A stretch of DNA of 64,000 nucleotides, from assembly GCF_001187535.1 (NCBI RefSeq), contig NZ_LFIO01000958.1, positions 62,001-126,000 of the forward strand, written 5' to 3'. The stretch is from Rhizobium ecuadorense. GTDB taxonomy: Bacteria > Pseudomonadota > Alphaproteobacteria > Rhizobiales > Rhizobiaceae. This document shows positions 53,362 through 61,269 of this stretch, one piece after another (position 1 is the first letter of the stretch; the number at the start of each line of letters is the position of its first letter). Position numbers and translations under genes: made by a program. The notes below the pieces were generated by a model. That model was not told the DNA's origin and ran no database searches. It worked only from the letters and a program-made list of their open reading frames with translations.

Positions 53362-54792
53362 TCAGGCCGGACGCATCTTTGTCGCCAGCAGCTTTTCAGC
53401 AATCTCGGTGGCAACGAAGAAGGCATGCTCGGTCACCTGCGGCAGCCCCATCAGCTCGCCGAAAGTGCCGCGCGCCAGCGGGCCGGAGATCAGCAGCGAC
53501 GGGTCCGCTTCTCCCGACGGGCCGATCGCTTGCGAATGCCCGGTGCAGGCAAGGCCGAGGCCGGTGGGATCGAGCGACAGGTGCCCGTTTGCGGCAAGGG
53601 CTGCGAGCCAGGGCTGGGTATCGAGAATGCCGCCATGGGCCGGGCCGGTGGTGACGATGACGGCGTCATAACTCTGCTCCAAGGGCTGGCGCTGATGACG
53701 CGGCTGCAGGGTGCACAGGATAAGCTCGCCTTCGATACGCGCATCGGCGACCGAGCCGGCAAGGATTTCGAGGCGGCCGGCGGCAACCGCCGCGTCGAGC
53801 ACGGCCTCGACCTGCGGGGCGATGCGGAAACGATGCACGTCCCAATAGGGTCTGAGATGGCGCACGAGGCGGCGGCGTTCGGCAACCGGCAGCGCCTGCC
53901 AGAGTTCATATCCCTGCGCCCGCACCTGATCGATCACGCCGTGCCAGCTTATGCCCTCCGCCTTCGCCGCCTCGATGGCGGCGCGGATCCCTGCCAGCAG
54001 CGAGCCGGCGGAATGGGCCGCATCGGCGAGGAAATCGCCGAAGAGCGGCTGCGGCACCGGCGCATGCCCGCGCGAGCGCAGCCCGCGGCGCGAGATCGCC
54101 GTCACCGGACCGTCGTGGCCGCGCTGGGCAAGCGAGGCGACGACATCGGCGGCCGTCAGGCCGTTGCCGATGACCAGCACCCGGTCATGCGGGCGGATGA
54201 CGTCGAGCGCGCCTGGTTTGGTGGTATCGGCGACAAAACGCGGATGGCCCGCAAGCCGGCTGGCCAGCCGGCCGGGGGCTGCCGGCGGCGGATGGCTGGT
54301 GGCGATCGCGACGATATCGGCTTCCGTCACGCCACCCTTATCGTCGCGGATCGACCAGCGGCCGGAACGGCGCTCGACGCCGGTCACCGCGGCGCGGCAA
54401 TGACGCACGCGACCGTCTTCCAGCAATGGTTTCAGCAGGGAGGCGACATATTCGCCGAACAGCCGGCGCCTGGGGAAGAGCAGGCCTTCCGGCCGTTTTG
54501 CCTCCGGGTCGTCGGCAACGGCGTCGCGGGCTTCGATCCAGGCCTGGAATTCGCCCAGCTCGTCCGGCTGCAGGCTCATCTTGGCGGCTGGGACATTGAT
54601 GCGGTGAGCCGGATCATCGGTGTCATAGGCCAGGCCGCGGCCGAGATCGGCGCGTGGCTCGAAGACCAGGATGACGGGAGGCGCGTCGCGCGTCGCCCGC
54701 GCGAGATGATAGGCGACGCCCGCGCCGGAGACACCGCCGCCGATGATGGCGACGACAGGCGGTTCGGGCATCTGAGAAGACTTGGAATGCAT
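53362..54792 (-). CDS. FAD/NAD(P)-binding protein (COG4529 type)
   Basis: 476 residues from ATG 54792. Other in-frame starts exist and none has a strong ribosome site. The FAD-binding GxGxxG motif is VVAIIGGGVSGAGVAYHLAR near 13-32. Family marks are GRGLAYDTDDPAHRINVPAA and KMSLQPDELGEFQAWIEARD. A second dinucleotide motif is RVLVIGNGLTAADVVASLAQ. Members are flavoproteins of uncertain activity, possibly monooxygenase- or oxidoreductase-like. It is separated from the EamA gene by about 106 nt on the same strand. Confidence 0.85.
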   Translation of the reverse strand: MHSKSSQMPEPPVVAIIGGGVSGAGVAYHLARATRDAPPVILVFEPRADLGRGLAYDTDDPAHRINVPAAKMSLQPDELGEFQAWIEARDAVADDPEAKRPEGLLFPRRRLFGEYVASLLKPLLEDGRVRHCRAAVTGVERRSGRWSIRDDKGGVTEADIVAIATSHPPPAAPGRLASRLAGHPRFVADTTKPGALDVIRPHDRVLVIGNGLTAADVVASLAQRGHDGPVTAISRRGLRSRGHAPVPQPLFGDFLADAAHSAGSLLAGIRAAIEAAKAEGISWHGVIDQVRAQGYELWQALPVAERRRLVRHLRPYWDVHRFRIAPQVEAVLDAAVAAGRLEILAGSVADARIEGELILCTLQPRHQRQPLEQSYDAVIVTTGPAHGGILDTQPWLAALAANGHLSLDPTGLGLACTGHSQAIGPSGEADPSLLISGPLARGTFGELMGLPQVTEHAFFVATEIAEKLLATKMRPA

Positions 54793-54894
54793 GGCGGCCC
54801 GGATATTGCTTGCGATGCCCGAGCATAGAAGCCGGGCATGGGCCGCGCAATCCTCCGCCGGCAATTGTCTATAAATATTATATAGATTCAACCT

Positions 54895-55007
54895 AGAACA
54901 GGATGATTTAGGCCCGGTCGGCCTAAAATCTGAATCCTGTTCTACATTAAAGAGTTAGAGCATGATGTCATGAGAAAACCGCTCACACTTTTCGGCATCA
55001 TGCTCTA
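54895..55007. repeat. Rhizobial palindromic intergenic element, modules D+C (copy 4)
   Basis: Module D has arms AGAACAGGAT (54895-54904) and ATCCTGTTCT (54934-54943) with inner TTTAGGC / GCCTAAA. Module C has perfect 12-bp arms TAGAGCATGATG (54956-54967) and CATCATGCTCTA (54996-55007). Module C shares the AAAACCGCT-CACACTTTT centre with module B, so both belong to one superfamily. The terminal CTA is the stop codon of the OsmC gene on the minus strand. Confidence 0.85.
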
Positions 55008-55433
55008 TGCCGATATCGTCGTCGAAAAATCGGGATTGCCACGGATCGTATTGCTCACCGTGCAGATCTCATCCTCGGCCGCATGGACGATCTTCTGCCG
55101 GGTTGCCTCATCGATATCGCCCTTGATCGAGAAGGCGATGTTGAATCTGGCAACACGCGAAAGGCCCTCGGTCGCCTTCTCACCGGTGACCTCGGCGGTG
55201 ATCTCGCTGATCCTGTCGAGAACGCCCATCTGGCTGGCGGCCATGCGGGCGCTGAGCACGAGGCAGGCAGACAGCGAGGCATAGAGCAGGTCGAGCGGAT
55301 TGAAGCCCGGCTGCGACGGCGCGGTGACGATATCGATCTCGCCCCTGGTGGCGGAGGTGACATGCGGAAAACCGGTGCGGCCAAGAACGGCGGTGGCGCC
55401 GGTCGGGCGAGGGCGAGCCTTGAGATCGACCAT
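55005..55433 (-). CDS. OsmC/Ohr-family protein
   Basis: 142 residues from ATG 55433 (GAGAGG upstream). It has the OsmC fold: PSQPGFNPLDLLYASLSACL with the conserved Cys, preceded by the strand region EIDIVTAPS, and a C-terminal HAAEDEICTVSNTIRGNPDF with the second Cys. Such proteins reduce organic hydroperoxides through a two-Cys mechanism. The exact subfamily (OsmC or YhfA-like) is not settled. The stop codon lies within a palindromic repeat. Confidence 0.88.
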   Translation of the reverse strand: MVDLKARPRPTGATAVLGRTGFPHVTSATRGEIDIVTAPSQPGFNPLDLLYASLSACLVLSARMAASQMGVLDRISEITAEVTGEKATEGLSRVARFNIAFSIKGDIDEATRQKIVHAAEDEICTVSNTIRGNPDFSTTISA

Positions 55434-55578
55434 GATGAAATCCTCTCGTGAACATTCTGCAGATGACAATGTCTGCCCGGCGCCGCACCGGGCAATGGCT
55501 GCCTGTCGGTTTCGGAACCTTTCCATCCGTCAGCAGTTGATTACACCTGAACGAAATCAGTGACAAAGGTGGATTTCG

Positions 55579-55839
55579 ATGGCGCATGTCCGCAGAATGG
55601 ATCGCCAGGGCGGGCGCATGGACGCCCGCGATCGGCTGATCGTCGCGCTCTATGCCCAGCTCAAGGCCGAGCGGGAAACACGCGAGACGCTGGAATGGGC
55701 GATCCGCAACGGCGCCGTCTCGCAGGAGGTGCTGGAGGCGATTGCCACCGATCCGGTTCCCGTCGTCACCAGCGAGGATATCGCTTCGGTGGAAAAAATC
55801 ATCGCCCTCGACGAGGGGCGCAAAACCAATCGAAATTAG
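55579..55839 (+). CDS. Small hypothetical protein upstream of ku
   Basis: 86 residues, ATG 55579 with AAGGTGG 8 nt upstream. Mostly helical and charged: MDARDRLIVALYAQLKAERE, then TLEWAIRNGAVSQEVLEAIA. No family known to me. It is the first of three plus-strand genes leading to a ku gene (49-nt gap to the next). Confidence 0.65.
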   Translation: MAHVRRMDRQGGRMDARDRLIVALYAQLKAERETRETLEWAIRNGAVSQEVLEAIATDPVPVVTSEDIASVEKIIALDEGRKTNRN

Positions 55840-55888
55840 AGTATGATGCCGTCATGCTCCCTATCCAATTGAGAAGAGGAGATCCGAA

Positions 55889-56122
55889 ATGGCCGATATC
55901 ACCTATCAGGTCGTGCCGCATGACAGTGGCTGGGCTTACAAGCTCGGCGATACGCTCTCGGAAACCTATGCCACTGCCGAGGAAGCGATCGTCCATGCCA
56001 GGGACGCCGCGTCGCGCCAGAAGATCGGCGATGGCGATGCGCTGCTCGCCTATCCCGCGCCCGACGGCCGCGGCTGGGCATTCCAGGAACTCGAAACCGA
56101 CAAGAGCAACAGTCGGCTCTGA
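55889..56122 (+). CDS. DUF2188-like small protein
   Basis: 77 residues with a strong ribosome site (AGAGGAGATC). The sequence TYQVVPHDSGWAYKLGDTLS with TYATAEEAIVHARDAASRQK matches the short alpha-beta DUF2188 pattern, whose function is unknown. It lies 18 nt before the ku gene, so the two are probably co-transcribed. Confidence 0.78.
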   Translation: MADITYQVVPHDSGWAYKLGDTLSETYATAEEAIVHARDAASRQKIGDGDALLAYPAPDGRGWAFQELETDKSNSRL

Positions 56123-56140
56123 TTTGCGACGGAGGATGGA

Positions 56141-56992
56141 ATGGCCGCGCGGGCAAGCTGGAAAGGTCATCTGAAAGTCGGCGACCTTGCCTGCGCCGTC
56201 GGGCTTTACACCGCCGTTTCCTCCTCCGACCGCGTCTCCTTCAACATCATCAACCGCAGGACCGGCCACCGGGTGGAACGGCAATTCATCGACAGCGAGA
56301 CGGGCAAACCGGTCGAGCGGGACGATCAGGTCAAGGGCTACCAGATGGAGAACGGCGATTACATCCTCATCGAGGGCGACGAAATCGCAGCCCTCATGCC
56401 GGAAAGCGACAAGGTGCTGAATATCAAGGCTTTCATCGCTTATGACGGTATCGACAAGCTCTATTTCGACCGTCCTTACTATCTCGCGCCCGTAGACGAG
56501 CATGACGAAGAGGCGCTGGCGCTGATTGCCAGGGGCATGCGCGACGGCAAGGTCGCAGCACTCGCCGAAGCCGTGCTTTTCCGGCGCAACCGGACGCTGC
56601 TGATCCGCCCGCATGACGACCATATCATCGCGACGATGCTGAACTTCGACTACGAAGTGCGCTCGGCCGACAGCGTCTTCAACGACATTCCCGATATCAA
56701 GTTCGACAAGGAGATGCTCGAACTCGCAGGCCATATCCTCAAGACCAAGCAAGGCAGCTTCGAGCCGAGCGAATATGAGGATCGTTACGAGGCTGCCCTC
56801 GTCGAACTGGTGAAGGCAAAAATCGAGGGCCGGGCACCGCCAAGGAAGAAACAGCCTCCGGAACGTAAGGTCGTCGACCTGATGGAGGCGCTGCGGCAGA
56901 GCGCTGGGATAAGCGGCAACGATACTGCAAAGAAGGTGCGGGCGAAGAAGGCACCGGCGCGCGGCGACAGCCGCAGCAAGAAGGCGAGCTGA
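56141..56992 (+). CDS. ku: Ku protein, non-homologous end joining (copy A)
   Basis: 283 residues. The Ku core includes RASWKGHLKVGDLACAVGLY, INRRTGHRVERQFIDSETGK, QVKGYQMENGDYILIEGDEI and DRPYYLAPVDEHDEEALAL. Residues after about 230 form a Lys/Arg-rich tail (KKVRAKKAPARGDSRSKKAS) that usually helps bind DNA or LigD. It forms a ring on broken DNA ends. GGAGGATGG lies before the ATG. A second ku gene is convergent 43 nt downstream. No LigD gene is in the window. Confidence 0.95.
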   Translation: MAARASWKGHLKVGDLACAVGLYTAVSSSDRVSFNIINRRTGHRVERQFIDSETGKPVERDDQVKGYQMENGDYILIEGDEIAALMPESDKVLNIKAFIAYDGIDKLYFDRPYYLAPVDEHDEEALALIARGMRDGKVAALAEAVLFRRNRTLLIRPHDDHIIATMLNFDYEVRSADSVFNDIPDIKFDKEMLELAGHILKTKQGSFEPSEYEDRYEAALVELVKAKIEGRAPPRKKQPPERKVVDLMEALRQSAGISGNDTAKKVRAKKAPARGDSRSKKAS

Positions 56993-57035
56993 GCTGGTTC
57001 TCGAACCTGTCGGGTGAAATGCCCCCACGTTTTCG

Positions 57036-57839
57036 CTAACGCGGCTTGCGCCCGTCTTCCGCGGCCAGGCTCTTCTTCAGCGCATCCATGATGTTGATGA
57101 CGTTGCCGGTCGATTTCACCGGTGCGGGCTTTTTCGCGGGCGCGGCCTTCTTCAGGCTCTTCTGCTTGCCGCGGATCATCGACTTCAGGCGCTTCTGGAT
57201 CGGATCCTGCACCATGGCCGGGCTCCAATCCTTGGTCTCTTCCTTCACCAGCTGTTTCATCAGCGCCAAAAGCTTGCTGTCGATCTCGGCCTTACTGTCG
57301 AGTTCGGCCGTCGGTTCACGCACCTCGTCGCCATAGCGCAAGGTCCAGAGAATGATGCCCTTGCCCTGCGGTTCCAGGAGCACGGCACGCTCGCGCCGAT
57401 AGAGCACGAGGCGGGCGATGCCGACGACGTCGTTTGCCTTCATCGCTTCGCGGATGACACAGAAGGCTTCCACCCCGACCTTGTCCTCGGGCGCCAGAAA
57501 ATGCGGCTTGTCGTACCAGATCCAGTCGATCGAGCCGCGCGGCACGAAACTGTCGATATCGATGGTGCGGGTGCTTTCGAGCCCGACCTCCTCGATCTCT
57601 TCGTCTTCGAGCAGGATATAGTCGTCCTCGCCGCGCGGATACCCTTTCACCTGGTCCCTGTCGGGGACCGGTTTATGGGTGACACTGTCGACGTATCGGC
57701 TTTCGACGCGGTTCCTGGTCTGGCGATTGAGAACGTGGAACCGCACCTTGTTGCTTTCGGTCGTCGCCGGCGTCAGCGAGACGGCGGCGGTGACCAGCGA
57801 GAGCTTGAGATAGCCTTTCCAGAATGTCTGACGTGCCAT
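57036..57839 (-). CDS. ku: Ku protein, non-homologous end joining (copy B)
   Basis: 267 residues from ATG 57839 (GGGGAG 6 nt upstream); the frame is open further upstream. Core stretches are RQTFWKGYLKLSLVTAAVSL, VLNRQTRNRVESRYVDSVTH, QVKGYPRGEDDYILLEDEEI and WYDKPHFLAPEDKVGVEAFC. The basic tail KSLKKAAPAKKPAPVKST ends MDALKKSLAAEDGRKPR, similar to the MEALRQS region of copy A. The two copies are clearly paralogous but well diverged. S. meliloti also has several ku genes. Confidence 0.95.
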   Translation of the reverse strand: MARQTFWKGYLKLSLVTAAVSLTPATTESNKVRFHVLNRQTRNRVESRYVDSVTHKPVPDRDQVKGYPRGEDDYILLEDEEIEEVGLESTRTIDIDSFVPRGSIDWIWYDKPHFLAPEDKVGVEAFCVIREAMKANDVVGIARLVLYRRERAVLLEPQGKGIILWTLRYGDEVREPTAELDSKAEIDSKLLALMKQLVKEETKDWSPAMVQDPIQKRLKSMIRGKQKSLKKAAPAKKPAPVKSTGNVINIMDALKKSLAAEDGRKPR

Positions 57840-58286
57840 GTCTGTCTCCCCGGACACGGTTGGACATGCCATCAACGGCGGGTTCGGTGTTTGGTTCCGA
57901 AAATTGGGTTCGCCGTAAAATCGCCTGGGTAGTGCCAATAGTCCAGAGTCGATCGGACGGTTAACGGCGCGACATGATGACATGATTATATCGGCTGGAT
58001 TCGCGGAATGAGTTCGCTTAAAGTCGCGCCGCATGGCGAAGTGAGACGTGCCGCCTCAAGAAGCTTGGGGCCACTGGTCAAATTGCCCTGGCCAAATCGC
58101 CCACCGAAACGGGCAGTTCGGGAAACTAGGACGACGTTATCGAAACCGCCAAAAATGAATTCGTTCTTCGCGAGCGGAAGCCGAGGATGCGCAGATCAGT
58201 TCCCGCCTCCGTTCAATCGAATACCGGCATCGCCTTGATCGCGGCGAACAGCCGGGGTTCTGCAGATTGATTTATATGAGCCTTTG
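57840..58286. other. Intergenic region between ku and the polysaccharide genes
   Basis: 447 nt between divergent genes. It must contain promoters for both. No coding region, clear palindrome or known site was found. A/T content rises toward the right. Confidence 0.4.
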
Positions 58287-59621
58287 ATGACGATAGAAAA
58301 TGCAGCTTTGGCAAGACACCACTATCCGGCGGGCTACCACCGGCAGTCTGTGCCTCGGTGGCGCGTCCGGCGCGATGTGCTGGCAAAGCTGGTCCTTACG
58401 ATAGCATTTTACGCGTCTCTGTGGCGGGCGACAGGCATGTGGTACGGCTTGCCTGCAAACTTCGACGACGGCGCCGCGGTCGACCCGCTGCCGATGAAAA
58501 TATTGCTCTACGGCCTTATCCCTTTGTCAGGATTATATTTTCTGTTGGAACAGAAACAGTTCCTACGGGTCTTTTCAAGGTTTTCGCCGTTCATCGTGGT
58601 TGTCGGCATTTCCTGCCTGACATCGATCGTCTTCTCCATCGACAAGACCGCATCCTTAAAGGGATTGGCTGCGGTCATCGTTCTCGCCGTCCCGCCTCTT
58701 CTGTACCGCGCGCGCTACGGCAATGTCGAAGCCTTCCGAGTCCTTGGGCGTTTTGCGATTGCCGCCGCATTCATCAACGTTCTCTACACGGCAGCTTTCC
58801 CACAATTCGCCATCATGCGCGGCAGCTATGCGGGCATGGTCAAAGGCGCATTTTATCATAAGAACACGTTGGGGCAGTTTTCCTCGATCAGTTTTGTCTG
58901 CCTGCTCTCGACGGAGAAACTCGGCCGGCTTCGTTACAGTACCCTGGTACGCTGGGCTGCAATGCTTTGTCTCCTCGCCTTGATTGTGGCAACGAAGTCC
59001 TCGACGGCTGTCGTCTTGACGATGTTCGGCAGCATGATGCTGTATGGCATTCGCGTTATTCACATTTACCCGAACCGTCTTTTTCGTTCCTTCGTCGTTT
59101 TCCTGTTGTTCGTGATCGTCGGGTTCGGCGCCAGCTTCGTTTACCTCGGCGTGGCTTCAGCGGTTGCAGAAGCATTCGGCAAAGATATTACTTTCTCCGG
59201 TCGCACCAATATCTGGGAACAGCTATTGCCATTGATCTGGGATAGGCCCCTAACAGGTTATGGGTTTGCGATGTTTCGTCAGCCCGATGTCATGGAAGAG
59301 TACGTCAAGGTTACCTTCGATGCACGATCGACCCATAACACCTATCTTGAGCTAGCGCTCAATATCGGCATTCCAGGCGTTACCGCATGGACGTTGTTTG
59401 CGCTGACCCGCGTGTTCCGGAAGATGACAATCGTCGACCCCGATCCGGCAGAATCCGGCGCCAGGCGAAAGGAGATTGTTATCATCATCCTCATCATGCT
59501 TGGAGCCATGACCGAGGCAGGCATGATGCTGGCACCTTTCATTTGCTGGCCACATATGGTCATCGCACTCTCGGAACTGCGTCCCAGGTTGCGAACAAAC
59601 CGGAATCAACGCCAGCCTTGA
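58287..59621 (+). CDS. ExoQ/Wzy-like polysaccharide polymerase or O-antigen ligase
   Basis: 444 residues. ATG 58287 is preceded by an adjacent TTG; neither has a clear ribosome site. About ten to eleven membrane helices with the Wzy-C type loop: MVKGAFYHKNTLGQFSSISF (with the HKN motif), TFSGRTNIWEQLLPLIWDRP and DARSTHNTYLELALNIGIPG (with HN). These loops are typical of ExoQ-type polymerases that join polysaccharide repeat units in the periplasm. Codon use is more A/T-rich than in the motility genes. Confidence 0.85.
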   Translation: MTIENAALARHHYPAGYHRQSVPRWRVRRDVLAKLVLTIAFYASLWRATGMWYGLPANFDDGAAVDPLPMKILLYGLIPLSGLYFLLEQKQFLRVFSRFSPFIVVVGISCLTSIVFSIDKTASLKGLAAVIVLAVPPLLYRARYGNVEAFRVLGRFAIAAAFINVLYTAAFPQFAIMRGSYAGMVKGAFYHKNTLGQFSSISFVCLLSTEKLGRLRYSTLVRWAAMLCLLALIVATKSSTAVVLTMFGSMMLYGIRVIHIYPNRLFRSFVVFLLFVIVGFGASFVYLGVASAVAEAFGKDITFSGRTNIWEQLLPLIWDRPLTGYGFAMFRQPDVMEEYVKVTFDARSTHNTYLELALNIGIPGVTAWTLFALTRVFRKMTIVDPDPAESGARRKEIVIIILIMLGAMTEAGMMLAPFICWPHMVIALSELRPRLRTNRNQRQP

Positions 59622-59722
59622 GGGAAGGTGTGTTCGACGTCTGGCGGTAGAGCGCCTCATTCCGTCGTTCTTGTCGCATCGGTCAAGATCGTCGGCCGCC
59701 GGATGGGCATGCGAGCAGCCGT

Positions 59723-60868
59723 TCAAATCGAGAGATAGCGCTTCTGCCAAGGCAGCATGTTTTCCTGCCACGCACGCGGCGTGAAATCGTCATAAGCAGT
59801 CTCAGCGATCGCCAACATCCAATTCTGCTCCTTGCGGGCCAGCAAGACGCATGACAATTCCATGCCGGCTTCGACCGTAATGGAAGGCCGGTTGGCGCCC
59901 GGTATATCGATCCCCTTGTTACGCCACTGAATGCGGATTTCGTCAGGCTCGGATGTCCATTCGCCTGAGGAAACGGAAGCCTTTCCGTCGGGCTTGACGC
60001 GAAGCGGCGGCGGCGTGACGTTCAGAAAGCTGCCGTCATTGAAATAGTTGCCGTCAACTTCCCCTGCAGTCGCCTCGCCGTTTCCCTTGAGCAGGATGCC
60101 CTGCTTGCACCGCAGGAATATGTTGCGCCGAAAGCTTCCGGACCATGGTCGATTGGCGAAAAAAGCGATCTCACATTCGCTGATGACGTTGTCGTGGATA
60201 TTCATATCTTTGCGAAATGCCAGATTTTGATCCGAATAACCGCTCAAACTCACGCCGCGATTGCTGTTCTCGATCCTGTTGTCATAAACATGGTGGCCGG
60301 CATGGCTGACTTGATCGCCGACTCCGTAGCCGAAGGAATAATCGTTCATCCTGCCATCGCGCATGATGTTGCTGCGCACCACCGCATCGTCGCCGATCGA
60401 TGAAAATGAAAAATTCTTCCCGCCGATGAAATTATATTCGACCAGGTAGTTTCGGGTCCTGCCGCAAACCAGCGCCCCCTTGTTCGAGGCGCTGCTCGGC
60501 CTCTGGAGAAAAAGGTTGCCTCGGACCACCACATTGGAACTTATATAGCTATCTTTGTTTTCGTAGGCGAATTGGCAGCAATCCGCTCCCTGGCCGGGCG
60601 CTGCGCCGACGCGGTTGTTCTCCAGCAAAACATTCGACGTCATCGTCAGGTAAATGCCGTCGCCGTTCACATTTTCTGTTTCGCAGCGCCTGACGACAAG
60701 ATTCTTGCCGTTGTGAAATTTGAAGCCGCGGGGAGAATTCTTGACCACCACGTCTTCGACCACCGTATCGGAAAACACCTGATAGGCGACGCCGATATCC
60801 TCAGCACCGTCGATGACTTGCCCCCGTGTGGATGCTCCATGAATTTTCTTTCGCAAGATGGCGGGCAT
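59723..60868 (-). CDS. Right-handed parallel beta-helix protein
   Basis: 381 residues from ATG 60868 (AAGGAAG 6 nt upstream). Repeated turns rich in Asn and Val run through about residues 30-260: VFSDTVVEDVVVKNSPRGFK, NLVVRRCETENVNGDGIYLT, SNVVVRGNLFLQRP, HHVYDNRIENSNRGVSLSGY. The fold is that of pectate-lyase and polysaccharide lyase/hydrolase relatives. No signal peptide is seen; rhizobial lyases are often exported by type I systems instead. It is convergent with the polymerase gene, so a role on the same polysaccharide is possible but inferred. Confidence 0.82.
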   Translation of the reverse strand: MPAILRKKIHGASTRGQVIDGAEDIGVAYQVFSDTVVEDVVVKNSPRGFKFHNGKNLVVRRCETENVNGDGIYLTMTSNVLLENNRVGAAPGQGADCCQFAYENKDSYISSNVVVRGNLFLQRPSSASNKGALVCGRTRNYLVEYNFIGGKNFSFSSIGDDAVVRSNIMRDGRMNDYSFGYGVGDQVSHAGHHVYDNRIENSNRGVSLSGYSDQNLAFRKDMNIHDNVISECEIAFFANRPWSGSFRRNIFLRCKQGILLKGNGEATAGEVDGNYFNDGSFLNVTPPPLRVKPDGKASVSSGEWTSEPDEIRIQWRNKGIDIPGANRPSITVEAGMELSCVLLARKEQNWMLAIAETAYDDFTPRAWQENMLPWQKRYLSI

Positions 60869-61269
60869 CAGATCTTCCTTCGATACGCTTGCCGCCCACA
60901 ATAGTCAGCGGTGGTGTGGCGGATGTTTGAATATCTGAAAATTATCTTAACCTGAACGGCTGCTGAGAAATCTATGCAAATAGACCAACAGAGACCGTCA
61001 GCCCCGATTGTCACGTTCGGCCAGCCGGTACCGGGCTCGTCACACGTTCGCCCGATTTTTCCTGCATGGCGTTCTGGCAACGCCGCCGCTGCGTTTCAGC
61101 AGCCAATTTTAATCGCCCGTCAGGCCGCCCCTGCGCTCGCTCGCTGGGTGATTACATCTGTGCCGAAAGCGCTTTTAAGGCGAGTAGTTTTCATTTTACC
61201 CTGACTGCGGTTGCATCTTGAGCGGTCTCACGGTACGAAATTCCGGGAGGCCAAACACCGAGGCCGAAA
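60869..61269. other. Divergent intergenic region beta-helix / acyltransferase
   Basis: 401 nt of A/T-richer sequence with the promoters of two divergent genes. No gene, repeat or known regulatory site was recognised. Confidence 0.4.
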
